A DNA stretch of 64,000 nt from Diplonema japonicum (lineage: Eukaryota > Euglenozoa > Diplonemea > Diplonemida > Diplonemidae): positions 434,001 through 498,000 of the forward strand of contig OZ025705.1 in assembly GCA_964019335.1 (NCBI GenBank), in the 5' to 3' direction. The notes under the pieces are model-generated. The model had not been told where the DNA came from. It did no database searches and was given only the letters and a program-made list of their open reading frames with translations. Each line of letters opens with the position of its first letter. The first letter of the stretch is position 1. Made by a program: the position numbers and the translations under genes. Below are positions 50,977 to 62,336 of the stretch, in pieces.

Positions 50977-53900
50977 CTACTCTCCCACCCGTACTGTGGG
51001 GAGGTGGTCTTCTTCAATAGTCGGCATCAGATGGAAAGAGACTTGGGGGCGTAGGTTCCCATGACTCATCTGCCCCATGGAAGGGGCGTTCGGTGACTTC
51101 GCTAAAGATCTTCTCCTGAAACTGCGAGGGGAGAAGGTTGTTGCAGGTGTGCTGGGGGGGCCTTGCAGTGTAATTTGGTTGGCGAGCGGTGTCGCAGGGA
51201 GTGTTCTTGACATCCGTCGCGTCTCGTACAGACCAGCCACGTCAGCTTCATCGTGCTTTTTCGTAGCTTCGCTGTCCACAAAGTGTGCCCTCAGCTTCTT
51301 CAGGAGCTGAGCTGGCGTTATTTTCTCCCTGTCGTGGAGAGGTGTCGGAACGATGAATGATCTTCTCGCAGCAAGCAACGCAGACTTGTTAAAGAACGTT
51401 GAGATACCCATCACCGATGCTGTTGCACCCAAAGCAGGGCGGCGTGCCTCCTTCTCTTTCCATGTCATCTCTGTCGCCCATGCCTGTTAAATAGGTTTGC
51501 CGCTCCGTAAAAAAAAAAAAAAAACATACCTCGCGAGTAACAACGCGAAGGGTGGTCCCCCAGTTGTTCTTCTCAGCTGCTCTATTCGCGAAGGTCCATG
51601 TTTGCTGTTTGTGCGGACTGGAAAGGAGATCGAACCTGTGGATGAATACGGTCACAAGTGTCACATACTTGTTGGTGGCGGCAGCAATGAAGTAACCATG
51701 GTACCTGAGTACAAAGTCTTCGGGGGTGCCTATCATCCACCCACGTCGCCCATTCCGTATCATGGAAAACAGGTATATTTGAGCATTCCGCCTGTCTTCG
51801 TTCCCCTGTCGTGCCCGCCGGCCTGCAACTGTCGTGCTTGTCGAACCTGTGTCGATCGTGTCGCAGGAGTGATTAGGATCAGCATCCGTGTGATCAGACG
51901 CAGGGCCCCACCAGTAGGGTAGCCCATCCCGCTCTCCGCGCATCAGTTTGAGATGCTTGTTGGTGCCGTTCGCGAACCCCGTTAGTATGTACTCCACAGG
52001 CAACGGCTTGAATCGCCAGTCGCGGATAAATCTCATGAGCTCCTCTTGGTTGCGCAGGAAGTCGGTCCATGTAAGTGGCTCTGAAGGGTGAGTCACACCC
52101 AGCATCGCCCGGAACTCGCTTGCAATGGTCACCACCGTGTCGCCTTCCACGCCTTCGAGTTGGCGCAGCTTCCTTCTCAGGCTCTTCTTATCTCTCAGAA
52201 CAGTCTCCAATATTTCACAGGTCAGAGAGCCATTTTTTTGCAAGTCCAGCACGTTGAAGAATTCGTACAAGGGCTCCAGCTCGGGAGCACAGTCGAACAA
52301 CCTTGACGAGCTTGCAGTAGGGATGATTCCAAGGTTTGGGGTTGGAGGGGTTCGAAGTTCAGAGGACATCCTGCGCAGGCTGACGACGTCCAAGGGATCA
52401 TCTTCGGCATACTCTGCCAGCAGAAGCAACAATTTGACGAGCGGGTCAAGCTTTTTATCCAAGCTGACAAGGGTTGCCACACCCTGCTGCTCATCGATTG
52501 CGTGGACAGGAAACTCCTCATTGTCGGCTTCGATCAGCTTGTAGCCGCAGACGGCCTTTGCCACGCTCTTACAATAGATCGTATCGCGATTTGTTACACC
52601 GTTTGCAAATTTCTTTCGCAACCCAACCACCCACGTCATGATGCCCAGAAGGGCAGCCACAACAGACCATGAGAGTGCAACCTGAAAACCACGCTTGAGT
52701 CCGTGATTGCTTGCAACAATGCCCGTGACGAAGGGACCGGCAAAATACCCAAACAAGTTGAACATCAACCCAGCAAAGCTGCTCGTGATACCCCTGTGCT
52801 CGATGGCCACGGAGCCTACCACAATCCCCGTCATGCCCGGTAGCACCATGCCTCCGAAGAACAGCGTGAACCAAATAACAATGATGAAAGGCCAGAAGCT
52901 CGTCATCATGAGTGATAGAATAGCGGCAGTAGCAGCACCAACACCTGCTACAGCGGAGAAGAAGGCTGCCTTGTTCGGATGTTCAGCATAGCCGCCCACC
53001 CACCTAGGACTGTCGAGGATATAGCCCCCAAGCAGCACACCCGCAATAGGACCGGTGATGGCCGTAACACCAAACGCCAGTACTATGGTGCTGTAACGGT
53101 CCTCCCTTGTTTCTCCCGGGATGGATACAGGGAGGGGCTCTGTGGTGAGGTAGTCCGTGATCCACAGCTGCATTGAAGTCACCACGAAGTAGAGTGAAGT
53201 GATTGCAAGAACAGCACACCACACAACTGGGTTTGACAACACCTCGTTAAGCGCACTCTGTTCTTCCTTCTCTTCATCGCTACTGCTCTCCTTGTTTTCC
53301 TTGTTGTCCTCCTCAGTGGGGCCAGTGGGCACGTTCATCATGTACGGCGGGATAAAAAACTGCAACACTACCAACGGTGCTAATGCCACACATTGAATGT
53401 AGAAGCTCCAACCCCACTCAAGACTACTGCTCGAAGCGAGCGTGCCTGCACAGATGTAACCTCCCACGATGCCCAAGGGCACCGCTGCTTGGATGAGAGA
53501 CATCCACAGCGAAGCATATTGTGGGATTGCGAACTCGTCGACCCATACAGGAGCATAGACAAGAAGCGTTGCTTGCGTGATGCCAACAAGGAACCGTGTC
53601 ATAAACAGCATCGCTCTGTTGATGGAGACAGCAAACAAGGCCGCGAACACAGCATTCAGCAGCAAACTGAGCTGCACAAGTTTCTGAGGCTTCATATATC
53701 TGAACCCGATCCCCGTCAGGACAGCACCCAGGGACAAACCTAAGTACACGATACTCGACAGGAACCCCTGAAGGTTCTTGTTCATGTATAATTCGTCAAA
53801 GTTTGGATCATGCAGCAAGCTCTGTTTAAGGTCTTCCATCTCCGTGAATGCACACGTGTAGCTGCCGTTGATGACGGCATCGACGTACGAGCCGAGGGAA

Positions 53901-54646
53901 CGGGCACAGCCCCATGTGACATTGCCAGTGCAGTTTGCAGAATCTGTCAGCTGGTTGCACATAAGGTCGTAAGAGGTGGTGTTGAATAGCATGAATGTGG
54001 TAACGTCTGGGTGGGTCTGTGTAGGGGGGTATGTGGATCCATCGCTTTCTGGAGGAGGGCACTCCCAACTCTCAGCATTGGGTGCATCTGGCGTACATAC
54101 GACCCTATTACCCTGTGGCTTCATCCCATAGATGGATGCTAGAGCGCCACTGTCAAAGTTGGCAACTAGCTGAGTGACTACCATGAGGCTGAAGATGGTG
54201 ATGCGCAGCTTGTCGGTGATGACATCTTTGCGTCCCTCTTCTTCATCTTTCTCTTCAAGCATGCCGAACCCGTCGTCCCCGGACGGAGTGGATAGTTGTG
54301 ATGCTGCAGAAGAGCTGGCGTCTGACCGCTCGTCGGGACTTGGGTCCATAGGTCTGTAGCCCTTTTCAGGCGGTTCGAAGGGCTCCGCAGTCCTTTCTCT
54401 GTAACTGCCTCGTGTTCCGAAGGGGGCATTGCTGGATCCCATCCTTGTCCCTAGCCTCCCCGACCGTTTCGAGCCATAGGGGATACCTTCGTCACTAGCG
54501 CTGCTACTCTCGCTTTCAACCCTTTTCGGAGACGATGCATTGGACAGCACTATGCTCTCCCTTCTTGTGTTCCTCCTCTGCAGCGCTGCTGGGTCCATTG
54601 GGGGGACTCCTTTTTTGTTCATTTTCCTTTGGGTGTCGCTTTCCAT
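50977..54646 (-). CDS. MFS-type transporter with long cytosolic EF-hand-like tail
   Basis: A 1207-residue protein in two exons, 54646-51530 and 51483-50977. The 46-nt intron has a GTATGT donor and an ACAG acceptor, and the join gives TREAWATEMTWKEK. The N-terminus is a Ser/Arg-rich cytosolic region of about 145 residues. Twelve membrane segments follow (about 150-680), with a large extracellular loop after TM1 that carries N-glycosylation sites and Cys. Between TM segments MLFMTRFLVGITQATLLVYA resembles spinster/OATP-type MFS carriers. The substrate is not predictable. The C-terminal 500 residues contain an EF-hand-like stretch (LEPLYEFFNVLDLQKNGSLT) and a Trp-rich segment, ending in a Ser/Pro/Thr-rich tail. 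The tail may sense calcium, but the loop is not canonical. Confidence 0.82.
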
Positions 54647-55440
54647 CTCGTTCCCCCTGAATGGTGGTGGAAAGGATCATGAGACAAAACATTAAAGAAA
54701 AAGCAAATCAGGAAGAGAAAAAAGAAAACAGAAAGGAAGTAAACAGTAAACAAGACAAAGCGTGTATGCTGATGGCAGCAGCACATGCAACGGGCCCATG
54801 CAAGGCCCTTGGCAACCAATCACTTCATCAAAGTAAACAGGTATCACACCCTATACACAATGCAGCAGGAAGGGAGGGTTCTGCTGGTACCGCAATGTAA
54901 GGACGCCTTCGCGCATTGAAATGGAATGACACTTATCTGGATGGTTTTTTTTTTTTTTTTTTTTTTTTTAAATTCGTGGCAAACATTGGCCAATTTTTTT
55001 TCTTGGGAATTTTCCCTTTAAAAAAAAAAAAAAAAAGAATCTGAAAGTTTTGCTACCCCCCTCCCCTCCCCTAAACAATGTCAAGCCCTCAAAAATAAAC
55101 GGGTTTGACTTACCATAATTTATTCTTTCAATTCGCCAATGTGACAACCTGATTAACAGAGTGCAAACAACTAAGGGAAGGGTTGGGGGGTAAGGATAGA
55201 AACGGAAGTTAGGTGTACAGTAAAATTATTCGTACTTTTTTCGTTTTTTTTTCTTTTTTTTTTTCTTTTTTTTTTTTTCAATATTCGTAAGTTGATATCA
55301 GTCAAGAAGAAGACGGCAAGCCGCGCAGGGGATGAGAGCTTGGCACTCGTGCCATCGCCTCTGCGATCAGTGTCCTATGTCTCGCTTTGCATAGCATCGC
55401 AAGTGTGGCGGACACATCATGGCCTTCGCCGAATTCCTGC
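54647..55440. other. Low-complexity intergenic region
   Basis: About 790 bases of A/T runs with a mixed 130-base patch near 55310-55440 that reads open in one frame past the reductase stop. I treat it as 3' untranslated DNA. No gene called. Confidence 0.55.
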
Positions 55441-56514
55441 CTAGAATCTGTACACCTCGCCGTCCTTGTAGCCACACTCGTAAAGAATACCCTGCATCAT
55501 GTTCCCTTGGTTGTTAGCTGTCGGGGATGCCACCTGCTTCGCCCTCGTGATCGCCAGAGAAGAGTCAGAAGTGTTACGCCAAATGTACGTGTTTGCCATG
55601 TTGCAACCTCCCACAAGTTCCATCATTTTGTCAGGGCCGGACAGGCAGATGATGTTTTCAGGGTCGGGTTTTGGCATGTTGCGTGCAACCATCGAATGTG
55701 TGACTTTGCCGACCTCGCCCTCCCACCCGAGAGGCGGTTCCTGCAGACAGTACGTGACGTTGAACCTCTCGGGGTGGCGCCTTGCGAGGTCGTCAAGTTC
55801 CGCCTTCATCAGGATGTCCCTGTACTTGCGGTTGCTGAACAGCAGTGTCACCTTTGTCGTATCCTCTTCATCCGAAAGCACAGCACGGATGACCTGAAGC
55901 ATCGGAGCAATGCCGGTTCCACCCGCAATGCAGCCAACGCTCTTGTAGTCACCCTTCTTGTACTTCAGCTTTAGATGCTTGATCCTCGCAAAAATCGGGT
56001 CGCCGATTTCTGCCTTGAACAAATGCGGGGTGAAGCATCCCTGTTGGTACAGCTTGACCACGCACTCAAACCCGCCCTTCGTGTTGTTAGGAGTGATGGG
56101 GGTGTACAGGCGGTAGGCACCTTGACCTCCAGGGAGCTTAATACCCAGTTCAAGGGTACTGCACGGGGGCAAACTGTACTCGGTCTCGGGGTCGTCAAAG
56201 GAGAACACGAATTTAACAGTGTTGTGGTTGATCGGGAGCTTCTCCTCCAGTCTGAAGACTTTCCAGTTGGTTGTCAGCGGCCCTCTCGAAGGGTCAGCTG
56301 CTACTTTCCCATCAGCAAAGAAATTTGGCCAACCATCCCTTTTCAGCTTTGCCCTCTCTTCGGTATCCAGCGAGTACAACGGAGGCCACACCCTTCCGCT
56401 GAGACCAGGTGCGGCCAGCTCTTCGGCGCCCACTTGATTGCTGCCATGCCAGAGACATCCCGCAGTGAACCCCACAGCACCGGCACCCACAACCCTGGAA
56501 GCAACGCGGAACAT
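55441..56514 (-). CDS. NADH-cytochrome b5 reductase-like flavoprotein
   Basis: A 357-residue FAD enzyme of the ferredoxin-NADP reductase fold. The N-terminus (MFRVASRVVGAGAVGFTAGC) looks like a mitochondrial target or membrane anchor, as in outer-membrane cytochrome b5 reductases. FAD-binding RLYTPIT lies near residue 133 and the NADH-binding GGTGIAPM near 196. The final stretch NMMQGILYECGYKDGEVYRF matches the family C-terminus. The usual Cys-Gly-Pro motif near the nicotinamide is replaced by LSGPDKMM, so the Cys is Ser. A poorly conserved segment (about 300-335) interrupts the normal end. It probably reduces cytochrome b5 or a similar acceptor with NADH. Confidence 0.9.
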   Translation of the reverse strand: MFRVASRVVGAGAVGFTAGCLWHGSNQVGAEELAAPGLSGRVWPPLYSLDTEERAKLKRDGWPNFFADGKVAADPSRGPLTTNWKVFRLEEKLPINHNTVKFVFSFDDPETEYSLPPCSTLELGIKLPGGQGAYRLYTPITPNNTKGGFECVVKLYQQGCFTPHLFKAEIGDPIFARIKHLKLKYKKGDYKSVGCIAGGTGIAPMLQVIRAVLSDEEDTTKVTLLFSNRKYRDILMKAELDDLARRHPERFNVTYCLQEPPLGWEGEVGKVTHSMVARNMPKPDPENIICLSGPDKMMELVGGCNMANTYIWRNTSDSSLAITRAKQVASPTANNQGNMMQGILYECGYKDGEVYRF

Positions 56515-56941
56515 GATTCTTATAAACCTTTATGCCATGAAATAGGGAAAAGGAGAAATAAAAGACGCCTGGCCAGTGAAACCGTTGTTGTTGCCAAAAG
56601 CCCGAGGTAGCTATCGGTGTTGACCAAGCAAAGAAAGTGAATCTTGCATTGCACCATAGCACTGCCATCTACAGCGTGGAGAAAGCAGAGAAAAGTCCAC
56701 CAATAAGAAGGGACCATAGAAGAAGGTAAAAAAAAATCCCCCTATGACTATGTGTCTCTGTTGTTCGCACGAGCAAAAAAAAATTTTAAGGCTGCTAAGG
56801 TTTTTTGCTCGGGACAAGTTGCTTGTAATAAAAGCATTTTTGAGATCAATATTTGTAACAAGAAAGAAAATATAAAAAGGTTATAAAAAATATATAAACA
56901 GAAAGGGAAAAAAAGGCGTGAGCTCATTGAATAAATACATT

Positions 56942-57595
56942 TCAAGTTTTGCAAACATCTTTGTCGTCGGTAAGCCCGTTGCAGCGGTCAACCTTCGCAT
57001 AGGAAATGCCGCCAACGGGGCGTCGGATGCCGCATGAAAGAAGCAAAGTACCCAGCATCATCAAGGGCTCGTTGATAAAGGCTCCTTTCAAGAAGGAAGG
57101 ATACCAGTCACGCAAGACGCCTTGCATGACAGCGTCATCACGGCGAAAGTACACGAAGGCTGCAGATACGGTAGTGACGAACCCAGCCCATATTGAGGCT
57201 TTGCGAGACTGCATGCGTTTACTTTTATTATTTTGCAAGTTGTTGTCAGACTGGAGCTCCTGTTTGCACTTCGCGTAGCCAACAAGATGACTCAAGGTAT
57301 GCACCACCGCCGTGGTCACCACAAAGTCCCATACAAAGGCCACGCGAATCCACATGGCACTCTTCAACCGAAGGTTAAACTCGCTCTTGCAAGCGATGTT
57401 GCCCCAGTACGCTAACAAGATATCTGAGGTTGCTTTCATTACGAGCGCCAAAGTCCGCTCCGTCCTGTTGAATGGGTCCTTGATGATGCCTTCGTTGTCT
57501 AGCAACCAGCCATCATAGAACCCTGGCAGCATGCCAAACACACTGTGGCCTTCACGGACCACATCACAATATCTCGCCAAGAACCTCGTGAGCAT
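56942..57595 (-). CDS. Small multipass membrane protein of unknown function
   Basis: A 217-residue intronless protein with three or four moderately hydrophobic segments (near AFVWDFVVTTAVVHTLSHLV, ASIWAGFVTTVSAAFVYF and LMMLGTLLLSCGI). It has a basic, Asn/Lys-rich loop in the middle and a soluble C-terminal tail. No family recognised. A mitochondrial inner-membrane or ER protein would fit the composition, but this is not shown. An acceptor-like GCTAGTCAG lies a few bases before the ATG. Confidence 0.65.
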   Translation of the reverse strand: MLTRFLARYCDVVREGHSVFGMLPGFYDGWLLDNEGIIKDPFNRTERTLALVMKATSDILLAYWGNIACKSEFNLRLKSAMWIRVAFVWDFVVTTAVVHTLSHLVGYAKCKQELQSDNNLQNNKSKRMQSRKASIWAGFVTTVSAAFVYFRRDDAVMQGVLRDWYPSFLKGAFINEPLMMLGTLLLSCGIRRPVGGISYAKVDRCNGLTDDKDVCKT

Positions 57596-58035
57596 GTTGG
57601 ATCACTGACTAGCATGAAAGGTTGTTAACGTTGAGAACATAATGAACGGGAACAGGAAGAAGTAAAAAAAAGAATAATGAAGAAGGGTGAATATGGGTGG
57701 ATGGGTGGGCGGGGCATGGAAGCAGCAAGTGATCTTGCAGTTCCATTGTATGAAACCTGACTCAGGCTTTGCAAACTCTTTGCCGTAGTCCTAATACTCG
57801 CCTTACCAATACGCAGAAAGTAAGGTGGCCAGGGCCAGCACAAAGGAACATTTCTTGCATGCCAGTGCAAAAAAAAGGGGTGGGGTAAAGTGCGAAATGA
57901 TAAACGGAATACAAGAACAGGGAGGAATAATGGCAATCCTATGCGTCGCTGACATGTCGTTGTGCTAAACGGAAAGGCTGGAGTTAACTAAAGAGAGCGT
58001 AAGAAGTTCAAGTTTGAGTATCTGTGCTGTAGACT
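57596..58035. other. Unique 3' flank of EF3 copy 2
   Basis: About 440 bases between the stop of EF3 copy 2 and the small membrane protein. The sequence is of moderate complexity and unrelated to the 3' flank of EF3 copy 1. No gene seen. Confidence 0.6.
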
Positions 58036-61000
58036 CTATTCCTCTTCGCTGCTGGACCAGTGCTCACCGAGCTCCTTGGCCTTCTTCTTGGCGAGCTCAC
58101 GCTGCTTCTTCTCCTTACGGGTAAGCTTCTTCTTCGCCTGCTTAACCTGTGGGGGGAAAAGGGTTCATTTTAATAATAATAATAATAATTATTTTTTTTT
58201 TCTTTAAAACATACCTTGGTAACGTTACCAAGTGCGTCGACCATCTCCTCCATGGCAACGCTCTCTGTCTTCTCCTTCATGACGGCCTCCATCCAGTCAG
58301 CGTCACCCTGACAGTCGAGGCGGCCGATACCGTCGTCACCCTTCTCGACCAACCAGGTCTCGGGGCAGAGGGCCTTCGAGAACTGGTCGTTATGGGTGAT
58401 GATCACGACTCCTCCCTTGAACTGCTCGATGGCGCCGGCGAGGGCGGCGAGGGACTCCCTGTCCAAGTAGTTGGTGGGCTCGTCCAGGATGACGATGTGT
58501 GGCTGGTCCCACATCGCAGCTCCGAGCACAACCTTCACCTTCTGTCCACCGGAGAGCTGCGACATCTGGGTGTGGGTAGCGTGTTCCCTTTCCATCCCGA
58601 CGTCCACGAGGAGCTTCTCGACGTTGGACTGGGTCAGAGGCCTCTTGAACCTGTTATGAAAAGAAAAAAAATAGTAATATTATACTTTTTTTTTTTTTAA
58701 TATACCTCCCCTCCTCAGCAAGGATCTTCTCAGCAGTCTGCTTAACGTGCTTGCCCCAACCACCTTCCTCAAGCTTGTCCTCGTTGATGAAACCAGTAGG
58801 ACCCTCACCGCTGCCCTTGGTGGCGAACCTAACCTCGTACATGTACCCAGCCCTCTTCTGGTTCTTACGGACACCGGTAAGCTTCTCGATGACGTGCTTC
58901 TGCCTCTTCAGACCCTCGTCGTCGGTGAACTCCCAGGTCCTCACCTCCAAGAGCTTCTTCTCCTCCTCCTCGGTGAGGATCATGGTGACCTTCTCCAAGG
59001 CCTCCTTGTCGGTACCGTATTCGTACCTCCAGAGGATGTACTCGGTGGGGGTCATCTTCAAGTGCTTCTCAATGTGATGGAAAGCGTGCTGGGCAACGTA
59101 GGCGACCTTCGCGTTGGGGTTCTTCCAGGTCGTACCCTTGTCCGGGTTCAGCTCTCCGGTCAACAGCTTGATCATGGTCGACTTACCGGCACCGTTGGGA
59201 CCGAGACAGGCGACCCTGCTTCCCATGGACACCCTCACGGTGAGGTTCACGACGGTGGGCTTCGGGTTCCCGGGGTAGGTGAAGTCAACCTTGTCCATCT
59301 TGATAAGCACCTTACCCCTCGAGCTCACGCCCTCCAAGAAACCAGGGTCCGGGAACCTGAAGGAGAGACCCTTCGACGACTTCAGCTCGAAGTAGGACTT
59401 CGCCTCGGGGAACTCCTCCACGAAGGCCTTGATGCTCCCCTTGAAGTTGTGGAGACGGAGGTTGTCGATGTGGATGATCCTGCTGCAGCAGGTCTCCAGG
59501 AGGTGCGCGTTCTGCGACACGATCATGCAGGTCACGTCCTTCAGCCCCCTGATGTAGTCCTCCACCCAGGCAACGTTCTTCACGTCCAAGTGGTTCGTGG
59601 GGTCGTCCATGAGCAGGATGTCGGCCTTCTGAAGCATCGCCCTTGCGAGGGCGAGCTTCATCCTCCACCCACCGGACAGCGAGGACACGGGGTCCATGAT
59701 CCTGGCGGCCTTCCCGCCCTGCTCGCCGGTTCCTGCGAACCCGACCTTGTCGAGGGCCGAGATGACGGCGTCCTTCGAGATGTTCGCGGCCTTGATCCTG
59801 GAGTCCTCGAAGATGTACTCGAGGCAGGTCAAGTGGGACAGCTCTCCGAGGATGTCCGCCTCGACGAACACGGTCCTCACCTCTGTGCTGGGGGGGAAGC
59901 CCTCCACCTGGTCGTTTGCGATAGCCTTCAGGAGCGAGGTCTTCCCGCTGTCGTTTCCACCGAGAAGCCCGTACTTCGCACCCTTCAGGAGGCGAAGCTG
60001 CGTGTTCTTCAGAAGGATCTTGGTACCGTAGGCAAGGGTGAAGCGGCAGTTGCAGAGCTCCGCCGCGTCCTCCTCCTCCTCGATCACGGTCCCGGTCATC
60101 GCGTTCTCGCACTGCTTGAACAGCATCTCACCGAGGGTGTCCGCGTCCTTCTCCGTCTTGCACACGGACAGAAGGTTCTTCGCCCACACCTTCGGCTGCA
60201 TCACCTTCATCTCGAAGTTCGAGGCGCAGAGGTCGGCCACGAAGGCGAGGAGCACGGGGTCCGACACCGTCACCCTCTTGTCCTTCTGCAAGACCTCCAG
60301 GAACTTCTTCGAGTCCATGGACTGCGACTTCAAGAGGTCGACGTTCTTCTTCAACTTCTCAATCTGCAGCTGAACCTTCCCGCACACCTCACGGCACTCG
60401 GGGTCGGCAACGTGGATCGCCGCCTGCTCCAGGGCAGGGGTCAGCTTGGGGATCAGGGGCTCCGCCTCCGTCGCCACCTCCACAAGCTTCGACAAGTTGT
60501 CCGTGATCTTAGCCGACTGCCTCACGATCTTCTTCTCACCCTCACGGAAACCACGGACCAACAAGGGGGTGATGATCGCGAGCTCGGGCCTCTCCACCGT
60601 CGCCACGAACTTCGTGCACGAGAGCTTGAAGATGGAGTCGGGAACGTTGTCCGGCTCCATCAGCGCCTCCACCAGAACGGGGATGAGCTCCTCGACGTCC
60701 TTGTTCTTCACCACGTCGGTGATCGCCTTCAGGGTCTGCTCCGCCTCCTCGCTCACCTGCACCTTGGTGTCGTGGAGAAGGTCGCACACGGCGGGCACGA
60801 GCTCGGGCATCGACACGGACACGGCCCCGGGGCAGTCCCTCGCGAACCTCCCGATCGACTCCAGACCAGCCACCTTCACCTGGAACTTCGTCGAGTCCAA
60901 GCAGTGCATCATCTCTGCCATGGTCGAGCAGGCCACAGCGGGGTTCGACGCCGCACGACCCACGAACTGCATCGCCGCGTCGTGAGCCGCCTTCGCCACC

Positions 61001-61305
61001 GTCTTCGCCTTGTCACCCACGAGCTGGAAGACCACGGGGAACAGCTTGATCACGTAGGCCTCCAGGTGGTTCTTCAGGTCCGCCGAGAGGGACCCGAAAG
61101 CGAGGCACGCCGCCTCCCTCTTCGCCTCAGCCTTCTTCCCGCCTCCGGTAGCGGTCTCGATGGCCTGGAAGAGACCAGCCTCCGCGAGGGCCGCTCCGTC
61201 CACCTCCCTCACCATCTCTGCGAGCTTCTGCGCCGCCTCCACGGAGGGCTTCGCCTCCAGCTCGGAGAACATCTTCACGGACTCAGTTGCAAGTTGGGGT
61301 GCCAT
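58036..61305 (-). CDS. EF3: Translation elongation factor 3 (eEF3), copy 2
   Basis: Predicted product identical to copy 1 (1048 residues), with the same exon borders and both introns identical: exons 61305-58706, 58650-58215 and 58146-58036. The stop codon is TAG here and TAA in copy 1. The switch happens inside the codon at the duplication edge, so the third stop base comes from unrelated flanking DNA. Identical introns and leader sequence indicate a very recent duplication or ongoing gene conversion, unless it is an assembly error. Dosage of a very abundant translation factor is a possible benefit. Confidence 0.94.
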
Positions 61306-61396
61306 TTTTTTTATATAAAAAAAAAGAAGCGAGTGATAAAAGGGGTTTTTTTTTTGTGTGTTCTTTTGATATTTGAACAGAAGTATCCTTTGATGG

Positions 61397-61417
61397 TGTT
61401 GTTGTTGTTGTTGTTGC

Positions 61418-61504
<87 letters not shown>
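61397..61504. repeat. TTG/CAA triplet microsatellite, EF3 copy 2 leader
   Basis: The same repeat as 47171-47257 with the same single interruption, but 7 triplets longer. This is the only length change found between the two units. Confidence 0.9.
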
Positions 61505-62301
61505 GTGTGTTTGACTTAAGAAAAAATAAAAAAGAAGAAGAAAAAGAAAACCAGGGGAAATAATAATAATTATTATAAGCCATAAACAATAAGAACAAAG
61601 AAACGATAAAAGGAAGAGAAGGAAAAAAAAAGGGGGGGTGCTCTCTTTTTTTTTGATTTTTATTATTATTGTTGTTAAAAATTTAAGAAGATGGATCAAT
61701 AATAACCAAAAAGAAATGTGAAACTAAACTATACTTTCTGTCTTTTTTTATTTATTTATTTATTTTTTAAAAAAAAAGGCGATGTTTAAGGGCAAATCCC
61801 ACTCGAGGACCACCCTTGAAAAAAAAAACAAGCCAAGCCAAGCCAAGGTAAGGTAAGAAGGAAAGGGTTTTTTTAGAAGATGAAGAGGGGTTACTTACTT
61901 GCCTCTGTTTTAAGAAAAATAAAATAAAATAAGAGGGGGAAAAGGAAGGGAGGACAGAAAGGAGGGGGGGGAAAAGAAGAAGAATAATAAAAATATAAAA
62001 ATAAAAATAAAAAACGTGCGTTTGTTCCCCTAAGCCCGAGACAAATCACTTTATTAAGGAAATACGAATCTATAAAAAAAAGGGGGGGGGGAAAGAGAAA
62101 AAAAAAGAATACTGACAAACTCCCGGATGCGAAAAAAGACCTGGGCATTTACAGTATTCGATTTAAATTTTTCAGTGTGCAAAGATGCTCACTCTTTAAA
62201 TTAAAAAGAAAAAGAAAAAAAGAAAAGAAAAAAAAACCATGTAGCATCTTTAAAATAAAAAAAAAACCCCTTAATCTTACTCAATATAATTATATTTTAC
62301 T

Positions 62302-62305
<4 letters not shown>

Positions 62306-62332
<27 letters not shown>
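62306..62332. repeat. CT dinucleotide repeat next to HSP90 stop, copy 2
   Basis: The counterpart of 48059-48085, with no visible length change. Confidence 0.8.

Positions 62333-62334
<2 letters not shown>

Positions 62335-62336
<2 letters not shown>

Larger units (their letters stand above)
61306..62334. other. Intergenic region between HSP90 and EF3, copy 2
   Basis: This is the second copy of 47080-48087. It is identical where compared, except for 21 extra bases in the TTG repeat. It has the same A-rich runs and CT repeat. No gene. Confidence 0.75.

Noticed and set aside
55310-55440. An open frame of about 45 codons running past the cytochrome b5 reductase stop in another frame
   Set aside because: The reductase C-terminus (KDGEVYRF) is complete, there is no usable splice donor of normal length, and no ATG lies at a sensible place. 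Treated as 3' flank.
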